From Polynucleobacter sp. UK-FUSCHL-C3 (GTDB lineage: Bacteria; Pseudomonadota; Gammaproteobacteria; Burkholderiales; Burkholderiaceae): DNA of 64,000 nt. Below the pieces are notes generated by a model. The model made no database searches and was not told the origin of the DNA. It worked only from the letters and a program-made list of their open reading frames with translations. Positions 37,614 through 45,565 of this stretch are shown in pieces (the first letter of the stretch is position 1; every line of letters starts with the position of its first letter). Made by a program: the position numbers and the translations under genes. The stretch lies in contig NZ_CP099959.1 in the NCBI RefSeq assembly GCF_040409815.1, positions 992,001 to 1,056,000 on the forward strand, in the 5' to 3' direction.

Positions 37614-38630
37614 TTAAGAAACTGGGTTTAAGGGCAAGTTAAAGATCACATTCTGGGGTTTAAGCTTCAGAAGGGATTCTCCATTCATGGCCATACCAAG
37701 ATAGATAGGTTTGCCGCGGATTTGGCTTATGACCGTATTAGGATCATTAAAGTCGAGCTTAAAGAGGCAAATAATCCTGGAAAGAGTAGCTTCATCAACC
37801 CGCTCTTTGTTGTAGAGGGAGTTCAATATCTCGGTTGCAGAGGCATCCAAACCAACATGCCAAACCCACTTGGGATCATTAATCTCTTTTAGGGGAGTAA
37901 TCGTAGTTGCTATCCCCAAGAAATGATTAATCCATTTCTCCAAGATTTTTGCTAATGCAGGCAATGTCGCTTGATCAAAATTAAGTTGGATTGCAAAATC
38001 ATGTGCTTGATCCCTACCCCAATAGGATTTGGCATTGTCTTCGTGGAGGACATCTAGATCTACCGTGCGCATGGCGATGGACTGACTCTTTAGAAGGTCA
38101 ATAATATTGCCGAACTCACTCGCCTGAGCATTACGCTCAATGGTCTCATGGTCAGCTGCCATAACAATGCCATCCTCTAAAATGGTGATCTTTTGTGGTC
38201 GAAAGAAGAGCTCTGCGATTCGGGCATCAAAAGGGTTTACTTCGGTACCAAGGATATGTCTGAGAAAGATTTGGGTGAGTTGTGCAACGAATAAAGGTGG
38301 CACATCAACACCCTCACCTTCAAACAAACTCATGTAGAAGTTCTCAAGCGAGCTTGCGGCTAATAGTTTGGTGCGGTAGCGAAACCAAATCGCATAATTA
38401 GCCTGAATATCTGCATCAGCCATCTGCTCAATCTCTGCTTGTGCCACTTCTTCACGGGGATTATTTAAGAGACGCTGATGAATTGCTCTTTCTTTGGGAC
38501 AAGATTCTGGAACCAAGGCCAACTCAGGTCTTGATAAATAGGTTCTTAAGAAATCATCGGTCACCAATAGTTGGTTATCGGGACTAACTTGCAGGGTATC
38601 AAAGCCACAATGGGCCCAGTAATTTGGCAT
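37614..38630 (-). CDS. DUF6352 family protein
   Basis: A 338-residue cytosolic protein of a family confined, as far as I know, to Burkholderiales and relatives. The opening YWAHCGFDTLQVSPDNQLLVTDDFLRTYL and the PELALVPESC segment are the recognisable parts. No catalytic motif is obvious. The tail contains KPIYLGMAMNGESLLKLKPQNVIFNLPLNP. The family function is not known to me. Confidence 0.75.
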   Translation of the reverse strand: MPNYWAHCGFDTLQVSPDNQLLVTDDFLRTYLSRPELALVPESCPKERAIHQRLLNNPREEVAQAEIEQMADADIQANYAIWFRYRTKLLAASSLENFYMSLFEGEGVDVPPLFVAQLTQIFLRHILGTEVNPFDARIAELFFRPQKITILEDGIVMAADHETIERNAQASEFGNIIDLLKSQSIAMRTVDLDVLHEDNAKSYWGRDQAHDFAIQLNFDQATLPALAKILEKWINHFLGIATTITPLKEINDPKWVWHVGLDASATEILNSLYNKERVDEATLSRIICLFKLDFNDPNTVISQIRGKPIYLGMAMNGESLLKLKPQNVIFNLPLNPVS

Positions 38631-38671
38631 AGGGTCAGTAATTAAAATAATCAGTGCTATTGTCCACTAGA

Positions 38672-39118
38672 TCAATGCCGCATGATTAACAAGGTCATCC
38701 CCGCATTCCCCTCTTTCAATTGCTTGAGGTGCTGCTTTAGCGTGGGGCGACGTTTTATGAGGGTCTGATAAAGCTCACTACGATGCACTAAATCTTCTCC
38801 ATGATAGTACTCATCAACTCGGTCTGAGAAAAAGTTGTTCTCAAGAGCTTCTCGAACGGTGCGTCGTATGCCTCCTCCCTGTCCAGATGAGCCATAGCCG
38901 TGGATGATAATCAATGCACGTATTTGCACATCAGCAGCAGCTCGTATATGGTGAGTAAGGGTATCAAGCGCCTCTTCACGCGTCGGTCCACCGATCTCCA
39001 GATTTACGATTGCAGTATCCGTATTCGCACTTGGTGCTTCTTTGCTTTCGCAGAAGGGGCAATCGCCCAGCATCGCTCGGGGGTTACCGCAGGTGGGGCA
39101 CTCAAATGAAGGCTTCAC
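38672..39118 (-). CDS. Smr-domain protein with N-terminal zinc ribbon
   Basis: A 148-residue protein. It begins with a rubredoxin-like zinc ribbon (CPTCGNPRAMLGDCPFC), followed by a Smr domain: VNLEIGGPTREEALDTLTHHI and the signature IIHGYGSSGQGGGIRRTVREAL (HGxGSGxG-like). Smr domains are nucleases on branched DNA or on RNA; recent work ties several to ribosome rescue. The initiator is GTG. It follows the Lon-N gene by 2 bases and is probably co-transcribed with it. Confidence 0.8.
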   Translation of the reverse strand: MKPSFECPTCGNPRAMLGDCPFCESKEAPSANTDTAIVNLEIGGPTREEALDTLTHHIRAAADVQIRALIIIHGYGSSGQGGGIRRTVREALENNFFSDRVDEYYHGEDLVHRSELYQTLIKRRPTLKQHLKQLKEGNAGMTLLIMRH

Positions 39119-39120
39119 GT

Positions 39121-39765
39121 TTACTTCACCGCTTTATAAACGCCCATCTCCTCTAGTAACTCATTGACCAGATCAAGTCTGAGTCGGGGGTTCTCTTGTT
39201 CGAGGAAAAACTGTTTTTGCCCAGGGCTAAGTTGCAGGAGTTCGCACCAGCGATTGGCAACCCAACCGCATTCATTAAAGCGATAGGGTTTATGAAAGGG
39301 TAATTCTTTACCGACTGCAGCACCCTGCTCCTTGAATGACTGGATTACTTTACCCAAAACCTCAGAGGCGGGTTTGAGCTCGTCAGGAACTTCGGTAGGT
39401 GCATCTTCTTTCAGAAACTCTACCTCGGCAGTGATCAAACCATTTTTTTGGGTCTGACTACTCTTCACCCGAAAACGTTGCTCGCCATGGCACTGGATCA
39501 TAAAGAGGCTAGGTTGTACTGGATCAAATTCTTTGATACGAGCAAGAGTACCGACGTCATTAAAACTAACCTGCTCCCCGGGTGTTCGTACTTCAGTTCC
39601 ACCATTTAGGGTAACCACTCCAAATCCAGATCCCTCACGAACGCATTGCTTGACCATATCTAAGTAACGCACCTCAAAGATCTTTAATAAAAGAATACCG
39701 TCTGGGTAAAGAGCGGTTCCTAATGGAAAGATCGGAATAGTTTGGACGTGGGTATAGACGGACAT
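39121..39765 (-). CDS. LON peptidase substrate-binding domain protein
   Basis: A 214-residue stand-alone Lon N-terminal domain: IPIFPLGTALYPDGILLLKIFEVRYLDMV and then GTLARIKEFD, as in the first 200 residues of Lon. No ATPase or protease part follows. Such proteins occur widely in proteobacteria, with an unknown role, perhaps substrate capture. Its gene order with the Smr protein suggests a shared operon. Confidence 0.87.
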   Translation of the reverse strand: MSVYTHVQTIPIFPLGTALYPDGILLLKIFEVRYLDMVKQCVREGSGFGVVTLNGGTEVRTPGEQVSFNDVGTLARIKEFDPVQPSLFMIQCHGEQRFRVKSSQTQKNGLITAEVEFLKEDAPTEVPDELKPASEVLGKVIQSFKEQGAAVGKELPFHKPYRFNECGWVANRWCELLQLSPGQKQFFLEQENPRLRLDLVNELLEEMGVYKAVK

Positions 39766-39781
39766 AAACGATTTACTCTAT

Positions 39782-40054
39782 TTAACGAACACATTGATAA
39801 ATATAGATCATTGGAAACTGATCATTGTGGGTGGTCTTGGCCTCAGAAATCGCTGCAGACGATCTGCCCATCTTTTTGCACTCTTTGACTGCCAGTTCAT
39901 GGGCCTCTAGTTCTTTGGCGCCCTTAATTGCTTGCACACCAATCATGCCATCGGACCGATTCACAACCCGAAATCCACTTTGGGGAGTGCCGCAGGCCGT
40001 CAGCAGGAAAATCAAGGCTAAAGAAACGAGGCTTGGGGTGCTGGGCTTATGCAT
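39782..40054 (-). CDS. Small lipoprotein
   Basis: A 90-residue lipoprotein from the ATG at 40054. The signal ends in the lipobox LLTAC. The mature part has GFRVVNRSDGMIGVQAIKG and two later Cys (VKECKKMG, IYQCVR) that could form a disulfide. I do not recognise the family. A longer frame from 40087 would put 11 non-signal residues first and is less likely. It is 16 bases upstream of the Lon-N gene on the same strand. Confidence 0.65.
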   Translation of the reverse strand: MHKPSTPSLVSLALIFLLTACGTPQSGFRVVNRSDGMIGVQAIKGAKELEAHELAVKECKKMGRSSAAISEAKTTHNDQFPMIYIYQCVR

Positions 40055-40099
40055 GATTATTACTATACTGCTATTTGTTAAACACACTGGGAGACGAAC

Positions 40100-40477
40100 A
40101 TGAATCGCGATGCATTTGAGAAGGGTTTAAAGACACGCCGTGAGGTTTTGGGTGCTGAGTATGTGGATCAATCAATCCAGAATGCGGATGAGTTCAACCG
40201 ACCAATGCAAGAGTTGGTCACTGAATATTGCTGGAACGAGATTTGGAATCGTCCTGGACTAGATCGTAAGACCCGCAGTATTGTGAACCTGGCAATGATT
40301 ACTGCACTCAATCGACCCCATGAACTGAAATTACACATCAAGGGCGCTATCAACAACGGTCTTACCAAAGATGAGATCCGTGAGATATTTTTACAAACCG
40401 CCATCTACTGTGGTGTTCCCGCAGCAATTGATAGCTTCCGAAATGCCAAAGAGGTATTTAAAGAGATGGGCATCTAA
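40100..40477 (+). CDS. Carboxymuconolactone decarboxylase family protein
   Basis: A 125-residue AhpD/CMD-fold helical protein. It includes FNRPMQELVTEYCWNEIWNRPGLDRKTRSIVNLAMI and the motif LTKDEIREIFLQTAIYCGVPAA. That region in true CMD (PcaC) contains the lactone-binding residues. There is no CxxC pair, so it is not an AhpD-type peroxidase. With no protocatechuate genes in the window, the PcaC role is not supported, and a related decarboxylase or isomerase role is as likely. Confidence 0.83.
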   Translation: MNRDAFEKGLKTRREVLGAEYVDQSIQNADEFNRPMQELVTEYCWNEIWNRPGLDRKTRSIVNLAMITALNRPHELKLHIKGAINNGLTKDEIREIFLQTAIYCGVPAAIDSFRNAKEVFKEMGI

Positions 40478-40512
40478 TTGGCATCAGCCCATTCTGAACC
40501 AATCACCCAATC

Positions 40513-40541
40513 TTGACGATACGAGTTGAGTTTGCTTTAAT
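40513..40541 (+). promoter_or_regulatory. Probable sigma-70 promoter of the glycine-zipper lipoprotein gene
   Basis: TTGACG (40513-40518), a 17-base spacer and TTTAAT (40536-40541) lie just ahead of the AAGGAGG ribosome site of the gene at 40561. Confidence 0.6.
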
Positions 40542-40560
40542 GGATCAAAAGGAGGCCTCT

Positions 40561-40944
40561 ATGACCTGGCAGCGCTCTCGCCTTACCATCTCTCTAATAG
40601 CTAGCGCCGTACTTCTTACTGCGTGCGCCGGTGCCGAGGTGCGCCCAATTGTGGATATGAATGGCGTAAATGAGGCGCGCTATGAGAAAGATTTAGCCGA
40701 GTGCCAAGATTATGCAAAGCAGGCTACTGGGATGGGCGGCACCGCCGCAAAGGGCGCAGGAGCAGGGGCAGTTGTTGGCGGACTTCTAGGCTTAGTAACC
40801 GGAAGTAATACAACAGGGATCGTTCAGGCAGCTGGTGCAGGTGCGATCATTGGTGGTGCTGGTGGTGCTTATAAAGGGAATGACTCGCAAGAAGCAGTTG
40901 TTAAAAAGTGTCTCGTTGGTCGCGGATACAAGGTCCTTAATTGA
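40561..40944 (+). CDS. Glycine-zipper lipoprotein
   Basis: A 127-residue lipoprotein from the ATG at 40561, with a very strong AAGGAGG ribosome site. The lipobox is LLTAC. A conserved charged segment (YEKDLAECQDYAKQATG) precedes the glycine zipper (GAGAGAVVGGLLGLVTG, GAGAIIGGAGGAYKG) and a final Cys (VKKCLVGRGYKVLN). It resembles the YMGG/Rick-17kDa-type outer-membrane lipoproteins and is a homologue by pattern of the protein at 28577-29038. The next gene follows by 23 bases. Confidence 0.78.
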   Translation: MTWQRSRLTISLIASAVLLTACAGAEVRPIVDMNGVNEARYEKDLAECQDYAKQATGMGGTAAKGAGAGAVVGGLLGLVTGSNTTGIVQAAGAGAIIGGAGGAYKGNDSQEAVVKKCLVGRGYKVLN

Positions 40945-40967
40945 TGTAAGTCTGATCTGTTTAGCTT

Positions 40968-41351
40968 ATGCGTCTAGTTATTGTATTTACTGCCCTTCTT
41001 ACCTGTCTGCTAATAAGCCCTGCGCACGCTGGTTTATTTGATCGCCCAAAGGATCCAGCCGCCATGATGCTCAATCAGAAAGACTGCACCTATATGAAAA
41101 CCTACCGGGGTAAGACGGTCAATGGCGAGTTTATTCGTCCTGACCGTTGGGTCGGATCAAAATTTAGCATTGGTGAGCCCACAATCATTGCAAATTTCAA
41201 GCGTTTAGATGAGAAGACTGCCCACTTTACGAATGTGAATAATATTGGGGATGGCCAAGGAGTGAGGGTGTATGTGGGCAAAACGACCGATGCTTTAGAG
41301 GCTCGACTATCCGATGGCTCACTGATTCTGGTGTGTCACCTGAACAAGTAG
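40968..41351 (+). CDS. Small exported protein of unknown function
   Basis: A 127-residue secreted protein. The signal peptide (VIVFTALLTCLLISPAHA) is cut at about residue 21. The mature chain starts GLFDRPKDPAAMMLNQKDCTYMKT and ends LILVCHLNK, so one disulfide is possible. I do not recognise the fold. It follows the glycine-zipper lipoprotein gene and ends exactly where the convergent BLUF gene ends. Confidence 0.6.
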   Translation: MRLVIVFTALLTCLLISPAHAGLFDRPKDPAAMMLNQKDCTYMKTYRGKTVNGEFIRPDRWVGSKFSIGEPTIIANFKRLDEKTAHFTNVNNIGDGQGVRVYVGKTTDALEARLSDGSLILVCHLNK

Positions 41352-41732
41352 TTATATTTTTAGCTGTGGCTCGGCTGCCACAATCTCCTCTCGGCCACAC
41401 AAGCGCATCGACCAATTAGCAAAGCGCCGAGTATTAATTTTCTTCATACCTAAAGAAACTACATTAGTATGACGGGGATCATTCAGAATTAGCTCCCAGA
41501 TTGCCTCAACATCCTTGGGCTTCCCTTCTAAGATTTGTCCAAAGCGTCCATGATCAAAGGACAGGACACCCGTTACATTTAGAGCCTTATTGCGGCGCGA
41601 AGCCTTATCAACCATTTGCATCAAACTCAAAATACCGAACTCTTCAGCCGCATCACTAACGTAGGATAGGCTGACTAAATCCAGTTCGGTGTAATTTCCT
41701 TCCGGAAAGTATTTGGTGGCTGGTTTTGGCAC
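41352..41732 (-). CDS. Stand-alone BLUF-domain blue-light sensor
   Basis: A 126-residue single-domain BLUF flavoprotein. The flavin-site residues are all in place: Tyr24 (SLSYVS), Asn48 (in RRNKALNVTGVL), Gln66 (GRFGQILEG) and the Trp107/Met109 pair (NWSM). In BLUF proteins blue light shifts the FAD hydrogen-bond network through the Tyr-Gln pair. Only about 20 residues flank the domain, so it is a PixD/BlrB-like short sensor that must signal through a partner. The initiator is GTG, with a weak ribosome site. No cyclase, EAL or regulator gene is adjacent. Confidence 0.88.
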   Translation of the reverse strand: MPKPATKYFPEGNYTELDLVSLSYVSDAAEEFGILSLMQMVDKASRRNKALNVTGVLSFDHGRFGQILEGKPKDVEAIWELILNDPRHTNVVSLGMKKINTRRFANWSMRLCGREEIVAAEPQLKI

Positions 41733-41784
41733 AATGGCTTGATATTAGCTGAATCCTTACAATACGCAATCACCTTAGGAAAAA

Positions 41785-42789
41785 TTAATTTTTATTTCCT
41801 TTTAATGCGGTCTCAAGCTCATTAATCTTATTTTGCATCGCAGCAATCCTAGCGTTGAGCATCCCAACGTTCAGATAGGTCTCATCAGCAACGGGGGAGG
41901 CTAAATGACTGGCCCACCCTAACCATGACGAGTCATATATCTTGACGTTCTTGTATCCAAGATTTTGTAGAACGGTTGCGGTCTCAGCGGCACGTACCCC
42001 ACTTTGGCAATAAACCACTGTCTCTTTATTGGGGTCTAATTTTGCATACAGCGCATTGAGCTCGTCTTTTGTTTTTAAAGACATCCCGGCATTTGTTTTG
42101 ACTTCTTTCTTGGCAAGCTTTAATCCGGTGGCTGGATCTTTCCAGTTTTGCTCATACGGAATACTAATCGCGCCGGGTATATGCCCTCCCCGTATCGCAC
42201 GAACATCATTACCCTTAAACTCATTAAAGGTTCTCGCATCCACCACTTGAACCGATTGATTGTTATAGAGCTTACGCATTTGCTCATTGCTAACCACTAA
42301 GTTTTCCTGAGGGGCTAACTTGATATTTATAGATCCCAAGGTAGATGATGTTTTCTCAATCGGTAAGCCAGCATCTGCCCAGCCATCAATACCATCATGA
42401 AAAACTTTGGCCTGCTTACCCCCAAAATAATGGATTGTGAATAGGCCAAAATAGGAGTAAGGATTACCTCTCGAGCCATACACCACGATCTCTTTATAAA
42501 TATCTAGCCCAGCCTTATTAAAGATTGCATTGATCTCCGCTAAATCAATAAAATCCTCGCGATTGGGGTCTCGTAAAACAGTTCCGATATCCCCGAAATT
42601 GATTGCACCAGGAATATGTCCTTCAAGATACTGATTACTGGCGCGCACATCCCAAATAATCGCACCACGTTGCTGGGCCGCTTTTACATACTGGAGATCA
42701 ACAATGGTGCCTGATTGAGCCCAAGCCGCCCCTCCAAAAGATATGAGTGATAAAAGAATGACTGCAATTAGATGTTGAATGGTTTTCAT
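41785..42789 (-). CDS. Exported two-domain rhodanese (sulfurtransferase)
   Basis: A 334-residue protein with a signal peptide (ISFGGAAWAQS) and two rhodanese modules. The N-terminal module (IIWDVRASNQYLEGHIPGAI) has no active Cys; its loop reads VVYGSRGNPYSY. The C-terminal module has the catalytic loop VVYCQSGVRA with Cys at about residue 261. A coiled-coil-like tail follows (NARIAAMQNKINELETALK). A periplasmic thiosulfate or mercaptopyruvate sulfurtransferase is likely. AAGGAG precedes the ATG. Confidence 0.87.
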   Translation of the reverse strand: MKTIQHLIAVILLSLISFGGAAWAQSGTIVDLQYVKAAQQRGAIIWDVRASNQYLEGHIPGAINFGDIGTVLRDPNREDFIDLAEINAIFNKAGLDIYKEIVVYGSRGNPYSYFGLFTIHYFGGKQAKVFHDGIDGWADAGLPIEKTSSTLGSINIKLAPQENLVVSNEQMRKLYNNQSVQVVDARTFNEFKGNDVRAIRGGHIPGAISIPYEQNWKDPATGLKLAKKEVKTNAGMSLKTKDELNALYAKLDPNKETVVYCQSGVRAAETATVLQNLGYKNVKIYDSSWLGWASHLASPVADETYLNVGMLNARIAAMQNKINELETALKGNKN

Positions 42790-42816
42790 AGCGACTCCTT
42801 CAAGGTGAACTGCTAT

Positions 42817-42966
42817 TTATGTATCGTGCGCTTTGTCTTGTAATTTCTTCTTCTCATCCTTCTCACGCTCTTTTTTAAGATCGCGCAACTGCCACCAGGC
42901 AAATAGTAAGACGCCACCAAACACGAGCACTACTTCAATCAAGATGATGGGACCAAAGTTTTCCAT
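42817..42966 (-). CDS. Small single-pass membrane protein
   Basis: A 49-residue gene. Its ATG overlaps the TGA of the DUF3445 gene (TGATG), which strongly supports translation. The sequence starts MENFGPIILIEVVLVFGGVL, continues through one transmembrane helix to AWWQLRDLKK, and ends in a lysine/glutamate-rich cytosolic tail (EREKDEKKK). It resembles the small CcoQ-like or NADH-subunit-like membrane peptides only in size. A role as a membrane anchor or partner of the coupled DUF3445 protein is a guess. Confidence 0.7.
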   Translation of the reverse strand: MENFGPIILIEVVLVFGGVLLFAWWQLRDLKKEREKDEKKKLQDKAHDT

Positions 42967-43757
42967 CATGAGGCCTGCGTGTAGGCGCGCGACAGGATAG
43001 TTTTGATGGCTTGCAAGTTTTTATACTCCAATACCGCATCGCTCATGGACGAAATGCTGTCATAAATAGTTTGTCTTTGCTCTAGATTACTCCATAAATC
43101 GGCCAAAGGACATACCTCGACCTTCACCAAGAACAAACTTGACCTTCCTGTATTGCTTGGTAGGGGTAAAGTCGTTTGGGTCTCTACGCGGTAATAGAGA
43201 TCATCGATTGTTTTGGGGGTACTTGGGTTCTTGTATTTAGGGTGCTGGCTTAATTTGGGGCTGTTTGTAATGGTCCATACATAACGTCGGAATGAGCCCT
43301 GTTCTAGATCGCCCATCACATGGGCTATTTTGGGACTAGCAGCCACCAACTTTTGCCCATCAGCAACATGAGCGTGAATTTGTCCTAAGGGCATCCCAAT
43401 GCGTTCTGCAGGCACCCAACTACTCGGGAAGCAAAAACAGATAGCGCTCAAGACCCCGTCTTGCATCAAGGCCACATCTTCCTCAAGGCACAAAGCCAGA
43501 TCCTCAATTGACTGGATCTGCTCAGGCTTAGGCACGTGTAGAACTTGAGCAGCGTGCTGAAGAAGTGGAGTCAGGGTGGCATGAGGAATTTGTGCGCATA
43601 GATCGGCACCCAGCGAGGCTAGCTCTACTCTTTTTGCCTCAAGATACGAAGTCCTTGCTGGTAAATGAGTCAGTGCGCCTTGATGTCGCACCATGCGTGG
43701 TGCCGTGCTGTATGGCACCTCAACAATAAAGGGTGGTAGCGAGTTCTTATCCTCCAT
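42966..43757 (-). CDS. DUF3445 protein, haem-dependent oxidative N-demethylase-like
   Basis: A 263-residue protein of the DUF3445 family. Family marks are LEEDVALMQDGVLSAICFCFPSSWVPAERIGMPLGQIHAHV, then RYVWTITNSPKLSQHP and the late strand LYYRVETQTTLPLP. A fungal/bacterial member is a haem-dependent N-demethylase acting on dimethylamine-like substrates. The family link is clear; the substrate here is not. It is preceded by a small holin-like membrane protein gene and coupled to the 49-residue membrane protein. Confidence 0.78.
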   Translation of the reverse strand: MEDKNSLPPFIVEVPYSTAPRMVRHQGALTHLPARTSYLEAKRVELASLGADLCAQIPHATLTPLLQHAAQVLHVPKPEQIQSIEDLALCLEEDVALMQDGVLSAICFCFPSSWVPAERIGMPLGQIHAHVADGQKLVAASPKIAHVMGDLEQGSFRRYVWTITNSPKLSQHPKYKNPSTPKTIDDLYYRVETQTTLPLPSNTGRSSLFLVKVEVCPLADLWSNLEQRQTIYDSISSMSDAVLEYKNLQAIKTILSRAYTQAS

Positions 43758-43768
43758 AGGACTCTGAC

Positions 43769-44134
43769 TTAAATACGTTCTATTTTGATGCGATTGATGG
43801 CAAAGAATGAACCAATAAATGCATTAAGGATAGCGATGAAGATACTAGCAAAGAAGGCGGTCCAAAATCCGGCCAGCACAAAACCACTCACCAGTTCTGC
43901 TACAAGCATTAAGACCAATGCATTAATCACCAATAGAAATAATCCCATGCTTAATAGCGTTAGTGGCAGAGTAAACAAAATGAGTAAGGGGCGCACAATC
44001 GCATTCGCAAGGCCCAATACCAAAGCAGAAATAATCAAGGCGCCTGAGTCATTAAATTGGAGACCATCGAAGACATAACTTGCAGCCCATAGCGATAGCG
44101 AGGTGATCGCCCAGGTCAACATGAATAAGGTCAT
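43769..44134 (-). CDS. Four-helix membrane protein of the phage holin superfamily IV type
   Basis: A 121-residue membrane protein from the ATG at 44134, with four hydrophobic helices (AITSLSLWAASYVF; ALIISALVLGLANAIV; LLSMGLFLLVINALVLMLVA; AGFWTAFFASIFIAILNAFIG). The LANAIVRPLLILFTLPLTLLSMGLF run is the recognised mark of this family. Despite its name it is a chromosomal protein in most bacteria, with no lysis genes nearby here. It is the first gene of a run with DUF3445 and the 49-residue protein. Confidence 0.8.
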   Translation of the reverse strand: MTLFMLTWAITSLSLWAASYVFDGLQFNDSGALIISALVLGLANAIVRPLLILFTLPLTLLSMGLFLLVINALVLMLVAELVSGFVLAGFWTAFFASIFIAILNAFIGSFFAINRIKIERI

Positions 44135-44202
44135 AACACCCCGCCCTTCCTGATTTAGAGTTTTAATGAGTAATATACCGATTATTAACAAAATAGAGTC
44201 TG

Positions 44203-44436
44203 ATGCCAAATCCCATCTCCAAAAAATTATTGCTCTCGAAGTGGACTGCTTGTAAGCCCAAGAATAAAGAGAAGCACTTTCTAGTGAGCAAAATCCATGA
44301 TCCCAATGCGGAGGAATCCAATACGATCCCCGCAGGCTTTGTCGAGCTCGAAGCTGTTATGAGTAAGCGTTGCTATCTTCTGCCGATTGAGGAACTAAAG
44401 AACCAAGATCAATGGCAAATCGGCTGGAAGCATTAA
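44203..44436 (+). CDS. Small Trp-rich protein (TIGR02450 type)
   Basis: A 77-residue protein of the TIGR02450 family: KKLLLSKWTACKPKNKEKHFLVSKI, then ELEAVMSKRCYLLPIEELKN and a final WQIGWKH. The conserved SKWTAxxPxxxEKHF stretch defines the family. Function unknown. Members are common in marine and freshwater proteobacteria and cyanobacteria. It is a monocistronic gene upstream of the TRAP receptor gene. Confidence 0.8.
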   Translation: MPNPISKKLLLSKWTACKPKNKEKHFLVSKIHDPNAEESNTIPAGFVELEAVMSKRCYLLPIEELKNQDQWQIGWKH

Positions 44437-44475
44437 GTTAATATTGTCTTGTTCTGCTTTATTTTGGAGATATTT

Positions 44476-45564
44476 ATGACCCGTCGCTCATTTATTAAAC
44501 AAACCGGTGGTCTCGCGATTGCTGGTGGCGCCACCCTCTTATCCAGTTCCGCTCTTGCGCAATCTGATACCGTTCGCTGGCGCTGTGCCTCGAGCTTTCC
44601 AAAGAGTGTTGATACCCTATATGGCACTGCAGAATTAATTGCCCGTCGTGTGGGACAAATTACGGGTGGGAAGTTTCAGATTAGTGTGCATGCTGCCGGT
44701 GAGATCGTTCCTGCATTACAGGTTCTTGATGCTGTAGAGAAAGGTACGATTGAGTGCAATCACACTGCCCCCTACTATTACATTGGCAAAGATCCTGCTT
44801 GGGCATTTGGTACTTGCATTCCCTTTGGCCTTAACAGTCGTCAATACAACGCTTGGTGGATCCATGGTGATGGAGAAAAGATCTTTAATGAGTTTGCCCG
44901 ACAGTCTGGGGTCATTAATTTTCTGGCAGGTAATACCGGCACCCAAATGGCAGGCTGGTTTAAGAAAGAGATCAAAACGGTAGATGATCTAAAGGGGTTA
45001 AAGTTCAGAACCGGTGGTATGGGTGGTCAAGTTCTTACTAAACTCGGGGTCGTTACCCAACAATTACCTGCCGGAGAAATTTACTCTGCACTTGAAAAAG
45101 GAACTATTGATGCAGCAGAGTTCACGGTTCCCTACGATGATGAGAAATTAGGTCTCAATAAGATTGCCAAGTACTACTACTATCCAGGTTGGAATGAAGG
45201 CAGTGCGGCATTAGCCTTTCAGGTTAATGCCAAAGCGTATGACGCCTTACCAGAGGCTTATAAGATGGCAATCCAAGCCGCTACTTCGGAAGCCAATACC
45301 TGGATGCAAGCCAAGTACGATGCATTAAACCCAAATGCATTAAAGCGTCTTGTACAGGGCGGCGCCATCTTGCGTGCTTACCCACAATCGGTCATGGATG
45401 ATTGCTTTAAGGCCAATCAAGAGCTTCTTGAAGAGACCAGCGCCAAGAGTGCAACCTTTAAACGGATTCTGACGCAAATGCGTAGCTTCCAGCGTGATCA
45501 ACAAGCCTGGTTTAGGGTTGCTGAGGGTAGTTACGACAACTTCATGTCTAGACAAAAACTCTGA
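44476..45564 (+). CDS. TRAP transporter solute-binding protein (DctP type, Tat-exported)
   Basis: A 362-residue periplasmic receptor from the ATG at 44476 (GGAG ribosome site). The signal is twin-arginine (TRRSFIKQTGG, cut after SSALAQ). Mature DctP marks are VRWRCASSFPKSVDTLYG, AGEIVPALQVLDAVEKGTIE and DLKGLKFRTGGMGGQVL with the ligand Arg. This subgroup (MtTRAP-like) often binds 2-oxo or branched-chain carboxylates. It is convergent with and adjacent to the membrane components, so all three make one transporter. Confidence 0.9.
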   Translation: MTRRSFIKQTGGLAIAGGATLLSSSALAQSDTVRWRCASSFPKSVDTLYGTAELIARRVGQITGGKFQISVHAAGEIVPALQVLDAVEKGTIECNHTAPYYYIGKDPAWAFGTCIPFGLNSRQYNAWWIHGDGEKIFNEFARQSGVINFLAGNTGTQMAGWFKKEIKTVDDLKGLKFRTGGMGGQVLTKLGVVTQQLPAGEIYSALEKGTIDAAEFTVPYDDEKLGLNKIAKYYYYPGWNEGSAALAFQVNAKAYDALPEAYKMAIQAATSEANTWMQAKYDALNPNALKRLVQGGAILRAYPQSVMDDCFKANQELLEETSAKSATFKRILTQMRSFQRDQQAWFRVAEGSYDNFMSRQKL

Positions 45565-45565
45565 T

